Both the position numbers and the translations under genes were made by a program. DNA of 64,000 nucleotides from Hydractinia symbiolongicarpus (taxonomy: Eukaryota; Cnidaria; Hydrozoa; Anthoathecata; Hydractiniidae): positions 20,626,001 through 20,690,000 of the forward strand of contig NC_079888.1 in assembly GCF_029227915.1 (NCBI RefSeq), written 5' to 3'. This document shows positions 39,279 to 52,733 of this stretch, piece by piece; the first letter of the stretch is position 1, and each line of letters opens with the position of its first letter. Under the pieces are notes generated by a model that saw nothing but the letters and a program-made list of their open reading frames with translations, made no database searches and was not told the DNA's origin.

Positions 39279-41640
39279 ATGTATTTAGCGATATTTTTCT
39301 GATATTACTAGGTTGCGTGGCTTTTAACTATGAAACCATTGACTGTGAGACTTAATTGAGCAAACTTTGGACGGTCACCTGATAAATGTGATAAAGGAGA
39401 CAATTGGACTCCAAGAAAAAACATTCTTCTCAATTTGACATGATTGCCGAAACTCAGCGATTACACTGGACTCTGTGGTAGCGCTTCATTTAAGAATTAT
39501 GATAAAAAAGTCATTTTTTATTGTGGGACCAATCCTAGCCATTATCCTGCGCTGAGAAAATAGCGACAGTTTCAAAAACTACATTTCATTGACTTTCTAA
39601 CAGTGTCAGTCCGTTTGAGTTTCAACGGTTGTGTCACATATTCGTACCAACATGTATTTAGCGATATTTTTCTAATATTACTAGGTTGCATCGCTTTTAA
39701 CAATGAAACGTTGACTGTGGGACTTAATTGAACTAACTTTGGACTGTGGCCTGATAAATGTGATAAATAAGACAATTGTACTCCAAGAAATAACATTCTT
39801 GTTAATTTGACGTGATTGCCGGAACTCAGCGATTACACTGGGCACTGTGGTAGCGCTTCATTTAAAAATTAAGCTAAAAAAAGTCATTTTTTTACTGTCG
39901 GACCTATCGTAGCCGTTAGCGTGCGTTGTAGAAAAAGCGACAGTTTCAAAAACTACATTTCATTGACTTTCTAACGGTGTCAGTCCGTTTGAGTTACAAC
40001 GGTTGAGTCACATATTCGTACCAACATGTATTTAGCGATATTTTTCTGATATTACTAGGTTGCATTGCTTTTAACTATGAAACCATTGACTGTGGGACTT
40101 AATTGAGCAAACTTTGGACTGTCACCTGATAAATGTGATAAAGGAGACAATTGGACTCCAAGAAAAAACATTCTTCTTAATTTGACATGATTGCCGAAAC
40201 TCAGCGATTACACTGGACTCTGTGGTAGCGCTTCATTTAAGAATTATGATAAAAAAAGTCATTTTTTTATTGTGGGACCAATCCTAGCCATTATCCTGCG
40301 CTGAGGAAATAGCGACAGTTTCAAAAACTACATTTCATTGACTTTCTAACAGAGTCAGTCCGCTTGAGTTTCAACGGTTGTGTCACATATTCGTACCAAC
40401 ATGTATTTAGCGATATTTTTCTAATATTACTAGGTTGCATCGCTTTTAACAATGAAACGATTGACTGTGGGACTTAATTGAGCTAACTTTGGACTGTCAC
40501 CTGATAAATGTGATAAAAGAGACAATTGGACTCCAAGAAAAAACATCCTTCTTAATTTCACATGATTGCCGAAACTCAGCGATTACACTGGGCTCTGTGG
40601 TAGCGGTTCAAATAAGAATTAAGATAAAAAAGTCATTTTTTTATTGCGAGACCAATCCTAGCCATTATCTCGCGCAGAAGAAATAGCGGCAGTTTCAAAA
40701 ACTACATTTCATTGACTTTCTAACGGTGTCAGTCCGTTTGAGTTACAACGGTTGGGTCACATATTCGTACCAACATTTATTTTGCGATATTTTTCTGATA
40801 TTACTAGGTTGCATCGCTTTTAACAATGAAACGATTGACTGTGGGACTTAATTTGAGCTAACTTTGGACTGTCACCTGATAAATGTGATAAAAAGACAAT
40901 TGGACTCCAAGAAAAAACATCCTTCTTAATTTCACATGATTGCCGAAACTCAGCGATTACACTGGGCTCTGTGGTAGCGCTCCAATTAAGAATTAAGATA
41001 AAAAAGTCATTTTTTTATTGCGGGACCAATCCTAGCCATTATCTCGCGCTGAAGAAATAGCGGCAGTTTCAAAAACTACATTTCATTGACTTTCTAACGG
41101 TGTCAGTCCGTTTAAGTTACAACGGTTGGGTCACATATTCGTACCAACATGTACTTAGCGATATTTTTCTGATATTACTAGGTTGCATCGCTTTTAACAA
41201 TGAAACGATTGACTGTGGGACTTAAATGAGCTAACTTTGGACTGTGACCTGATAAATGTGATAAATGAGACAATTGGACTCCAAGAAATAACATTCTTGT
41301 TAATTTGACGTGATTGCCGGAACTCAGCGATTACACTGGGCACTGTGGTAGCGCTTCATTTAAAACTTAAGATACAAAAAGTCATTTTTTTATTGTGGGA
41401 CCAATCCTAGCCGTTATCGCGCGCTAAAGAAATAGCGACAGTTTCAAGAACTACATTTCATTGACTTTCTAACGGTGTCAGTCCGTTTGAGTTACAACGG
41501 TTGGGTCACATGTTCGTACCAACATGTATTTAGCGATATTTTTCTGATATTACTAGGTTGCATCGCTTTTAACTATGAAACGATTGACTGTGGGACTTAA
41601 TTAAGCTAACTTTGGACTGTCACCTGATAAATGTGATAAA
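39279..41640 (+). repeat. 7-monomer higher-order repeat (2620 bp), copy 2
   Basis: Monomer starts are 39279, 39652, 40026, 40401, 40775, 41149 and 41524. It matches copy 1 until ~41640, where AAATAAGACAATTGTACTCC replaces AAAGGAGACAATTGGACTCC. Its last two and a half monomers are also the start of the 13-monomer-spaced duplication described next, so the two duplications overlap. Confidence 0.92.
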
Positions 41641-44600
41641 TAAGACAATTGTACTCCAAGAAATAACATTCTTGTTAATTTAAAGTGATTGCCGGAACTC
41701 AGCGATTACACTGGGCTCTGTGGTAGCGCTTCATTTAAGAATTAAGATAAAAAGTCATTTTTTTTATTGTGGGACCATTTCTAGCCAATATCTTGCGCTG
41801 AAGAATTAGCGACAGTTTCAAAAACTACATTTCATTGACTTTCTAACAGTGTCAGTCCGTTTGAGTAACAACGGTTGGGTCACATATTAGTACCAACATG
41901 TATTTAGCGATATTTTTTTGATATTACTAGGTTGCATCGCTTTTAACAATGAAACGTTGACTGTGGGACTTAATTGAACTAACTTTGGACTGTGACCTGA
42001 TAAATGTGATAAATGAGACAATTGGACTCCAAGAAATAACATTCTTGTTAATTTGACGTGATTGCCGGAACTCAGCGATTACACTGGGCACTGTGGTAGC
42101 AGTTCATTTAAAAATTAAGCAAAAAAAAGTCATTTTTTTACTGTGGGACCTATCCTAGCCGTTTGCGCGCGTTGAAGAAAAAGCGAAAGTTTCAAAAACT
42201 ACATTTCATTGACTTTCTAACGGTGTCAGTCCGTTTGAGTTACAACGGTTGGGTCACATATTCGTACCAACATTTATTTAGCGTTATTTTTTCTGATATT
42301 ACCAGGTTGCATCGTTTTTAACTATGAAACGTTGACTGTGGGACTTAATTGAACTAACTTTGGACTGTGACCTGATAAATGTGATAAATGAGACAATTGG
42401 ACGCCAAGAAATAACATTCTTCTTAATTTGACATGATTGCCGAAACTCAGCGATTACACTGGGCTCTGTGGTAGCGCTTCATTTAAGAATTAAGTTAAAA
42501 AAAGTCGTTTTTTATTGTGGGACCAATCCTAGACGTTATCGCGCGCTGAGGAAATAGCGACAGTTTCAAAAACTACATTTCATTGTCTTTCTAACGGTGT
42601 CAGTCCGTTTGAGTTTCAACAGTTGTGTCACATATTCGTACCAACATGTATTTAGCGATATTTTTTTTATATTACTAGGTTGCATCGCTTTTAACAATGA
42701 AACAATTGACTGTGGGACTTAATTGAACTAACTTTGGACTGTGACCTGATAAATGTGAAAAATGAGATAATTGGACTCCAAGAAAAAACATTCTTCTTAA
42801 TTTGACATGATTGCCGAAACTCAGCGATTACCCTGGGCTCTGTGGTAGCGCTTCATTTAGAAATTATGATAAAAAAGTTATTTTTTTATTGTGGGACCAA
42901 TCCTAGCCATTATCACGCGCTGAGGAAATAGCGACAGTTCCAAAAACTACATTTCATTGACTTTCTAACGGTGTCAGTCCGTTTGAGTTTCAACGGTTGT
43001 GTCACATATTCGTACCAACATGTATTTAGCGATATTTTCTGGATATTACTAGGTTGCATCGCTTTTAACAATGAAACGTTGACTGTGGGACTTAATTGAA
43101 CTAACTTTGGACTGTGACCTGATAAATGTGATAAATGAGACAATTGGACACCAAGAAATAATATTCTTCTTAATTTGACGTGATTGCCGGAACTCAGCGA
43201 TTACACTGGGCTCTGTGGTAGCGCTTCATTTAAGAATTAAGATAAAAAGTCATTTTTTTATTGTGGGACCATTTCTATCTAATATCTCGCGCTGAAGAAA
43301 TAGCGACAGTTTCAATAACTACATTTCATTGACTTTCTAACAGTGTCAGTCCGTTTGAGTAACAACGGTTGGGTCACATATTAGTACCAACATGTATTTA
43401 GCGGTATTTTTTTGATATTACTAGGTTGCATCGCTTTTAACAATGAAACGTTGACTGTGGGACTTAATTGAACTAACTTTGACTGTGACCTGATAAATGT
43501 GATAAATGAGGCAATTGGACACCAAGAAATAACATTCTTCTTAATTTGACATGATTGCCGAAACTCAGCGATTACACTGGGCTCTGTGGTAGCGCTTCAT
43601 TTAAGAATTAAGTTAAAAAAAGTCGTTTTTTTATTGTGGGACCAATCCTAGACGTTATCGCGCGCTGAGGAAATAGCGACAGTTTCAAAAACTACATTTC
43701 ATTGTCTTTCTAACGGTGTCAGTCCGTTTGAGTTTCAACGGTTGTGTCACATATTCGTACCAACATGTATTTAGCGATATTTGTTTTATATTACTAGGTT
43801 GCATCGCTTTTAACAATGAAACAATTGACTGTGGGACTTAATTGAACTAACTTTGGACTGTGACCTGATAAATGTGAAAAATGAGATAATTGGACTCCAA
43901 GAAATAACATTCTTCATAATTTGACGTGATTGCCGGAACTCAGCGATTACACTGGCCGCTGGGGTAGCGCTTCATTTAAATATTAAGCTAAAAAAAGTCA
44001 TTTTCTTACTGTGGGACCTATCCTAGCCGTTAGCGCGCGTTGAAGAAAAAGCGACAGTTTCAAAAACTACATTTCATTGACTTTGTAACGGTGTCAGTCC
44101 GTTTGAGTTACAACGGTTGAGTCACATATTCGTACCAACATGTATTTAGCGATATTTTTCTGATATTACTAGGTTGCATCGCTTTTAACTATGAAACCAT
44201 TGACTGTGAGACTTAATTGAGCAAACTTTGGACTGTCACCTGATAAATGTGATAAAGGAGACAATTGGACTCCAAGAAAAAACATTCTTCTTAATTTGAC
44301 ATGATTGCCTAAACTCAGCGATTACACTGGACTCTGTGGTAGTGCTTCATTTAAGAATTATGATAAAAAAGTCATTTTTTATTGTGGGACCAATCCTAGC
44401 CATTATCCTGCGCTGAGGAAATAGCGACAGTTTCAAAAACTACATTTTATTGACTTTCTAACAGTGTCAGTCCGTTTGAGTTTCAACGGTTGTGTCACAT
44501 ATTCGTACCAACATGTATTTAGCGATATTTTTCTAATATTACTAGGTTGCATCGCTCTTAACAATGAAACGATTGACTGTGGGACTTAATTTGAGCTAAC

Positions 44601-44800
44601 TTTGGACCGTCACCTGATAAATGTGATAAAAGAGACAATTGGACTCCAAGAAAAAACATCCTTCTTAATTTCACATGATTGCCGAAACTCAGCGATTACA
44701 CTGGGCTCTGTGGTAGCGCTTCAATTAAGAATTTAGATAAAAAAGTCATTTCTTTATTGCGGGACAAATCCTAGCCATTATCACGCGCTGAAGAAATGGC
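40800..44800 (+). repeat. 4-kb segment, left copy of a 13-monomer-spaced pair
   Basis: It matches 45660-49660 at an offset of ~4860 bp. Markers are AAAAAGACAATTGG (40890/45750), CTTAAATGAGC (41221/46082), TTAATTAAGC (41598 region/46459), ACATATTAGTACC-type sequence (41881/46741), GCAAAAAAAAGTC, GACGCCAAG, CCTAGACGTTATC, GATATTTTCTGGATATT and ACTGGCCGCTGGGG (43951/48810). Further monomer starts are 41898, 42272, 42646, 43020, 43392, 43765, 44140 and 44513. One- or two-base indels in T runs shift the offset by 1-2 bp. Confidence 0.87.
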
Positions 44801-46757
44801 GGCAGTTTCAAAAACTACATTTCATTGACTTTCTAACGGTGTCAGTCCGTTTAAGTTACAACGGTTGGGTCACATATTCGTACCAACATGTACTTAGCGA
44901 TATTTTTCTGATATTACTAGGTTGCATCGCTTTTAACAATGAAACGATTGACTGTGGGACTTAATTGAGCTAACTTTGGACTGTGACCTGATAAATGTGA
45001 TAAATGAGACAATTGGACTCCAAGAAATAACATTCTTGTTAATTTGACGTGATTGCCGGAACTCAGCGATTACACTGGGCACTGTGGTAGCGCTTCATTT
45101 AAAACTTAAGATACAAAAAGTCATTTTTTTATTGTGGGACCAATCCTAGCCGTTATCGCGCGCTAAAGAAATAGCGACAGTTTCAAGAACTACATTTCAT
45201 TGACTTTCTAACGGTGTCAGTCCGTTTGAGTTACAACGGTTGGGTCACATATTCGTACCAACATGTATTTAGCGATATTTTCTGATATTACTAGGTTGCA
45301 TCGCTTTTAACTATGAAACGATTGACTGTGGGACTTAATTGAGCTAACTTTGGACTGTCACCTGATAAATGTGATAAAGGAGACAATTGGACTCCAATAA
45401 AAAACATTCTTCTTAATTTGACATGATTGCCGAAACTCAGCGATTACACTGGGCTCTGTGGTAGCGCTTCATTTAAGAATTTTGATAAAAAAAGTCATTT
45501 TTTATTGTGGGACCAATCCTAGCCATTATCCTGCGCTGAGGAAATAGCGACAGTTTCAAAAACTACATTTCATTGACTTTCTAACAGTGTCAGTCCGTTT
45601 GAGTTTCAACGGTTGTGTCACATATTCGTACCAACATGTATTTAGCGATATTTTTCTAATATTACTAGGTTGCATCGCTTTTAACAATGAAACGATTGAC
45701 TGTGGGACTTAATTTGAGCTAACTTTGGACTGTCACCTGATAAATGTGATAAAAAGACAATTGGACTCCAAGAAAAAACATCCTTCTTAATTTCACATGA
45801 TTGCCGAAACTCAGCGATTACACTGGGCTCTGTGGTAGCGCTTCAATTAAGAATTAAGATAAAAAAGTCATTTTTTTATTGCGGGACCAATCCTAGCCAT
45901 TATCTCGCGCTGAAGAAATAGCGGCAGTTTCAAAAACTACATTTCATTGACTTTCTAACGGTGTCAGTCCGTTTAAGTTACAACGGTTGGGTCACATATT
46001 CGTACCAACATGTACTTAGCGATATTTTTCTGATATTACTAGGTTGCATCGCTTTTAACAATGAAACGATTGACTGTGGGACTTAAATGAGCTAACTTTG
46101 GACTGTGACCTGATAAATGTGATAAATGAGACAATTGGACTCCAAGAAATAACATTCTTGTTAATTTGACGTGATTGCCGGAACTCAGCGATTACACTGG
46201 GCACTGTGGTAGCGCTTCATTTAAAACTTAAGATACAAAAAGTCATTTTTTTATTGTGGGACCAATCCTAGCCGTTATCGCGCGCTAAAGAAATAGCGAC
46301 AGTTTCAAGAACTACATTTCATTGACTTTCTAACGGTGTCAGTCCGTTTGAGTTACAACGGTTGGGTCACATATTCGTACCAACATGTATTTAGCGATAT
46401 TTTTCTGATATTACTAGGTTGCATCGCTTTTAACTATGAAACGATTGACTGTGGGACTTAATTAAGCTAACTTTGGACTGTCACATGATAAATGTGATAA
46501 ATAAGACAATTGTACTCCAAGAAATAACATTCTTGTTAATTTGACGTGATTGCCGGAACTCAGCGATTACACTGGGCTCTGTGGTAGCGCTTCATTTAAG
46601 AATTAAGATAAAAAGTCATTTTTTTATTGTGGGACCATTTCTAGCCAATATCTTGCGCTGAAGAATTAGCGACAGTTTCAAAAACTACATTTCATTGACT
46701 TTCTAACAGTGTCAGTCCGTTTGAGTAACAACGGTTGGGTCAAATATTAGTACCAAC
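44513..46757 (+). repeat. Tandem trimer, period ~1122 bp
   Basis: Two trimers of the region-3 class (starts 44513, 44888, 45263 and 45636, 46010, 46385) stand next to each other. Order in each is TCTAATATT monomer, ATGTACTTAGCG monomer with AAAACTTAAGATAC, then ACTATGAAACG monomer. They differ at CTTAATTGAGC against CTTAAATGAGC and GAGACAATTGG against AAAAAGACAATTGG. The first trimer is what separates the two 4-kb copies. Confidence 0.82.
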
Positions 46758-49660
46758 ATGTATTTAGCGATATTTTTTTGATATTACTAGGTTGCATCGC
46801 TTTTAACAATGAAACGTTGACTGTGGGACTTAATTGAACTAACTTTGGACTGTGACCTGATAAATGTGATAAATGAGACAATTGGACTCCAAGAAATAAC
46901 ATTCTTGTTAATTTGACGTGATTGCCGGAACTCAGCGATTACACTGGGCACTGTGGTAGCAGTTCATTTAAAAATTAAGCAAAAAAAAGTCATTTTTTTA
47001 CTGTGGGACCTATCCTAGCCGTTTGCGCGCGTTGAAGAAAAAGCGAAAGTTTCAAAAACTACATTTCATTGACTTTCTAACGGTGTCAGTCCGTTTGAGT
47101 TACAACGGTTGGGTCACATATTCGTACCAACATTTATTTAGCGATATTTTTTCTGATATTACCAGGTTGCATCGTTTTTAACTATGAAACGTTGACTGTG
47201 GGACTTAATTGAACTAATTTTGGACTGTGACCTGATAAATGTGATAAATGAGACAATTGGACGCCAAGAAATACCATTCTTCTTAATTTGACATGATTGC
47301 CATAACTCAGCGATTACACTGGGCTCTGTGGTAGCGCTTCATTTAAGAATTAAGTTAAAAAAAGTCGTTTTTTATTGTGGGACCAATCCTAGACGTTATC
47401 GCGCGCTGAGGAAATAGCGACAGTTTCAAAAACTACATTTCATTGTCTTTCTAACGGTGTCAGTCCGTTTGAGTTTCAACGGTTGTGTCACATATTCGTA
47501 CCAACATGTATTTAGCGATATTTTTTTTATATTAGTAGGTTGCATCGCTTTTAACAATGAAACAATTGACTGTGGGACTTAATTGAACTAACTTTGGACT
47601 GTGACCTGATAAATGTGAAAAATGAGATAATTGGACTCCAAGAAAAAACATTCTTCTTAATTTGACATGATTGCCGAAACTCAGCGATTACCCTGGGCTC
47701 TGTGGTAGCGCTTCATTTAGAAATTATGATAAAAAAGTCATTTTTTTATTGTGGGACCAATCCTAGCCATTATCACGCGCTGAGGAAATAGCGACAGTTT
47801 CAAAAACTACATTTCATTGACTTTCTAACGGTGTCAGTCCGTTTGAGTTTCAACGGTTGTGTCACATATTCGTACCAACATGTACTTAGCGATATTTTCT
47901 GGATATTACTAGGTTGCATCGCTTTTAACAATGAAACGTTGACTGTGGGACTTAATTGAACTAACTTTGGACTGTGACCTGATAAATGTGATAAATGAGA
48001 CAATTGGACACCAAGAAATAACATTCTTCTTAATTTGACGTGATTGCCGGAACTCAGCGATTACACTGGGCTCTGTGGTAGCGCTTCATTTAAGAATTAA
48101 GATAAAAAGTCATTTTTTATTGTGGGACCATTTCTAGCCAATATCTCGTGCTGAAGAAATAGCGACAGTTTCAAAAACTACATTTCATTGACTTTCTAAC
48201 AGTGTCAGTCCGTTTGAGTAACAACGGTTGGGTCACATATTAGTACCAACATGTGTTTAGCGGTATTTTTTTGATATTACTAGGTTGCATCGCTTTTAAC
48301 AATGAAACGTTGACTGTGGGACTTAATTGAACTAACTTTGGACTGTGACCTGATAAATGTGATAAATGAGGCAATTGGACACCAAGAAATAACATTCTTC
48401 TTAATTTGACATGATTGCCGAAACTCAGCGATTACACTGGGCTCTGTGGTAGCGCTTCATTTAAGAATTAAGTTAAAAAAAGTCGTTTTTTATTGTGGGA
48501 CCAATCCTAGACGTTATCGCGCGCTGAGGAAATAGCGACAGTTTCAAAAACTACATTTCATTGTCTTTCTAACGGTGTCAGTCCGTTTGAGTTTCAACGG
48601 TTGTGTCACATATTCGTACCAACATGTATTTAGCGATATTTTTTTTATATTACTAGGTTGCATCGCTTTTAACAATGAAACAATTGACTGTGGGACTTAA
48701 TTGAACTAACTTTGGACTGTGACCTGATAAATGTGAAAAATGAGATAATTGGACTCCAAGAAATAACATTCTTCATAATTTGACGTGATTGCCGGAACTC
48801 AGCGATTACACTGGCCGCTGGGGTAGCGCTTCATTTAAATATTAAGCTAAAAAAAGTCATTTTCTTACTGTAGGACCTATCCTAGCCGTTAGCGCGCGTT
48901 GAAGAAAAAGCGACAGTTTCAAAAACTACATTTCATTGACTTTGTAACGGTGTCAGTCCGTTTGAGTTACAACGGTTGAGTCACATATTCGTACCAACAT
49001 GTATTTAGCGATATTTTTCTGATATTACTAGGTTGCATCGCTTTTAACTATGAAACCATTGACTGTGAGACTTAATTGAGCAAACTTTGGACTGTCACCT
49101 GATAAATGTGATAAAGGAGACAATTGGACTCCAAGAAAAAACATTCTTCTTAATTTGACATGATTGCCGAAACTCAGCGATTACACTGGACGCTGTGGTA
49201 GCGCTTCATTTAAGAATTATGATCAAAAAGTCATTTTTTATTGTGGGACCAATCCTAGCCATTATCCTGCGCTGAGGAAATAGCGACAGTTTCAAAAACT
49301 ACATTTCATTGACTTTCTAACAGTGTCAGTCCGTTTGAGTTTCAACGGTTGTGTCACATATTCGTACCAACATGTATTTAGCGATATTTTTCTAATATTA
49401 CTAGGTTGCATCGCTTTTAACAATGAAACGATTGACTGTGGGACTTAATTTGAGCTAACTTTGGACTGTCACCTGATAAATGTGATAAAAAAGACAATTG
49501 GACTCCAAGAAAAAACATCCTTCTTAATTTCACATGATTGCCGAAACTCAGCGATTACACTGGGCTCTGTGGTAGCGCTTCAATTAAGAATTAAGATAAA
49601 AAAGTCATTTTTTTATTGCGGGACCAATCCTAGCCATTATCTCGCGCTGAAGAAATAGCG
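45660..49660 (+). repeat. 4-kb segment, right copy of a 13-monomer-spaced pair
   Basis: Partner of 40800-44800; monomer starts are 46010, 46385, 46758, 47132, 47506, 47880, 48251, 48624, 48999 and 49372. It has private changes such as CAAATATTAG (46741), TTGCCATAACTC (47298), ATGTGTTTAGCGG (48251) and CTGTAGGACC (48869). It stops at ~49660, where sequence equivalent to 48163 onward begins. Confidence 0.87.
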
Positions 49661-50330
49661 ACAGTTTCAAAAACTACATTTCATTGACTTTCTAACAGTG
49701 TCAGTCCGTTTGAGTAACAACGGTTGGGTCACATATTAGTACCAACATGTATTTAGCGATATTTTTTGATATTACTAGGTTGCATCGCTTTTAACAATGA
49801 AACGTTGACTGTGGGACTTAATTGAACTAACTTTGGACTGTGACCTGATAAATGTGATAAATGAGGCAATTGGACACCAAGAAATAACATTCTTCTTAAT
49901 TTGACATGATTGCCGAAACTCAGCGATTACACTGGGCTCTGTGGTAGCGCTTCATTTAAGAACTAAGTTAAAAAAAGTCGTTTTTTTATTGTGGGACCAA
50001 TCCTAGACGTTATCGCGCGCTGAGGAAATAGCGACAGTTTCAAAAACTACATTTCATTGTCTTTCTAACGGTGTCAGTCCGTTTGAGTTTCAACGGTTGT
50101 GTCACATATTCGTACCAACATGTATTTAGCGATATTTTTTTTATATTACTAGGTTGCATCGCTTTTAACAATGAAACAATTGACTGTGGGACTTAATTGA
50201 ACTAACTTTGGACTGTGACCTGATAAATGTGAAAAATGAGATAATTGGACTCTAAGAAATAACATTCTTCATAATTTGACGGGATTGCCGGAACTCAGCG
50301 ATTACACTGGCCGCTGGGGTAGCGCTTCAT
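49659..50330 (+). repeat. 0.67-kb segment repeated from 48163-48834 (4-monomer spacing)
   Basis: From GCGACAGTTTC through CAGTGTCAGTCCG, AGTAACAACGG, ATTAGTACC, TGAGGCAATTGGACACC, CCTAGACGTTATC and ACTGGCCGCTGGGG, the sequence repeats what lies about 1496 bp upstream. It then departs into the AAAGGTTTAGATAAATAAG variant. This marks an exchange point between two monomers four positions apart. Confidence 0.8.
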
Positions 50331-51900
50331 TTAAAGGTTTAGATAAATAAGTCATTTTTTACTGTGGGACCAATCCTATCCGTTTTCGCGCGCTGAAGAA
50401 ATAGCTACAGTTTCAAAAACTACATTTCATTGACTTTCTAACGGTGTCAGTCTCTTTCACTTACAACGGTTTGGTCACAAATACGTACCAACATGTATTT
50501 AGCGATATTTTTCTGATATTACTAGGTTGCGTCGCTTTTAGCTATGAAACGATTGACTGTGGGACTTAATTGAACTAACTTTGGACTGTGACCTGATAAA
50601 TGTGATAAATGAGACAATTGGACTCCAAGAAATAACATTCTTGTTAATTTGACGTGATTGCCGGAACTCAGCGATTACACTGGGCACTGTGGTAGCAGTT
50701 CATTTAAAAATTAAGCAAAAAAAAGTCATTTTTTTACTGTGGGACCTATCCTAGCCGTTAGCGCGCGTTGAAGAAAAAGCGACAGTTTCAAAAACTACAT
50801 TTCATTGACTTTCTAACGGTGCCAGTCCGTTTGAGTTACAACGGTTGGGTCACATTTCGTACCAACATTTATTTAGCGATATTTTTCTGATATTACCAGG
50901 TTGCATCGTTTTTAACTATGAAACGTTGACTGTGGGACTTAATTGAACTAACTTTGGACTGTGACCGGATAAATGTGATAAATGAGACAATTGGACACCA
51001 AGAAATAACATTCTTCTTAATTTGACATGATTGAAGAAACTCAGCGATTACACTGGGCTCTGTGGTAGCGCTTCATTTAAGAATTAAGTTAAAAAAAGTC
51101 GTTTTTTTATTGTGGGACCAATCCTAGACGTTATCGCGCGCTGAGGAAATAGCGACAGTTTCAAAAACTACATTTCATTGTCTTTCTAACGGTGTCAGTC
51201 CGTTTGAGTTTCAACGGTTGTGTCACATATTCGTACCAACATGTATTTAGCGATTTTCTTTTTATATTACTAGGTTGCATCGCTTTTAACAATGAAACAA
51301 TTGACTGTGGGACTTAATTGAACTCACTTTGGACTGTGACCTGATAAATGTGAAAAATGAGATAATTGGACTCCAAGAAATAACATTCTTCATAATTTGA
51401 CGTGATTGCCGGAACTCAGCGATTACACTGGCCGCTGGGGTAGCGCTTCATTTAAGGGTTTAGATAAATAAGTCATTTTTTACTGTGGGACCAATCCTAT
51501 CCGTTTTCGCGCGCTGAAGAAATAGCTACAGTTTCAAAAACTACATTTCATTGACTTTCTAACGGTGTCAGTCTCTTTCACTTACACCGGTTTGGTCACA
51601 AATACGTACCAACATGTATTTAGCGATATTTTTCTGATATTACTAGGTTGCGTCACTTTTAGCTATGAAACGATTGACTGTGGGACTTAATTGAACTAAC
51701 TTTGGACTGTGACCTGATAAATGTGATAAATGAGACAATTGGACTCCAAGAAATACCATTCTTGTTAATTTGACGTGATTGCCGGAACTCAGCGATTACA
51801 TTGGGCACTGTGGTAGCACTTCATTTAAAAATTAAGCAAAAAAAGTCATTTTTTTACTGTCGGACCTATCGTAGCCGTTAGCGCGCGTTGTAGAAAGAGC
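49800..51900 (+). repeat. Trimer duplication, period 1121 bp
   Basis: The GGTTTAGATAAATAAG variant (50336 and 51456), AGTCTCTTTCACTTAC (50447 and 51568), ACAAATACGTACC and CTTTTAGCTATG each occur twice, 1121 bp apart. Monomer starts in and just after the block are 49747, 50120, 50493, 50867, 51241, 51614 and 51988. One private oddity is TTGAAGAAACTC at ~51031, where other monomers have TTGCCGAAACTC. Confidence 0.85.
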
Positions 51901-52733
51901 GACAGTTTCAAAAACTACATTTCATTGACTTTCTAACGGTGTCAGTCCGTTTTAGTTACAACGGTTGTGTCGCATATTCGTACCAACATGTATTTAGCGA
52001 TATTTTTCTGATATTACTAGGTTGCATTGCTTTTAACTATGAAACGAATGACTGTGGGACTTATTTGAGCTAACTTTGGACTGTCACCTGATAAATGTGA
52101 TAAAGGAGACAATTGGACTCCAAGAAAAAACATTCTTCTTAATTTGACATGATTGCCGAAACTCAGCGATTACACTGGGCTCTGTGGTAGCGCTTCATTT
52201 AGAAATTATGATAAAAAAGTCATTTTTTTATTGTGGGACCAATCCTAGCCATTATCGCACACTGAGGAAATAGCGACAGTTTCAAAAACTACATTTCATT
52301 GACTTTCTAACAGTGTCAGTCCGTTTGAGTAACAACGGTTGTGTCACATATTCGTACCAACATGTATTTAGCGATATTTTCTGGATATTACTAGGTTGCA
52401 TCGCTTTTAACAATGAAACGTTGACTGTGGGACTTAATTGAACTAACTTTAGACTGTGACCTGATAAATGTGATAAATGAGACAATTGGACTCCAAGAAA
52501 TAACATTCTTCTTAATTTGACGTGATTGCCGGAACTCAGCGATTACACTGGGCTCTGTGGTAGCGTTTCATTTAGGAATTAAGATAAAAAGTCATTTTTT
52601 TATTGTGGGACCATTTCTAGCCAATATTTCGCGCTGAAGAAATAGCGACAGTTTCAAAAACTACATTTCATTGACTTTCTAACAGTGTCAGTCCGTTTGA
52701 GTAACAACGGTTGAGTCACATATTAGTACCAAC
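51901..52733 (+). repeat. Junction monomers before the 16-mer
   Basis: Monomers starting at 51988 and 52362. They carry GATATTTTCTGGATATT, ACCATTTCTAGCCAATATTTCGC and AGTAACAACGG, features shared with 42.9-43.4 kb and 47.9-48.2 kb. No gene or unrelated sequence is present. Confidence 0.85.
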
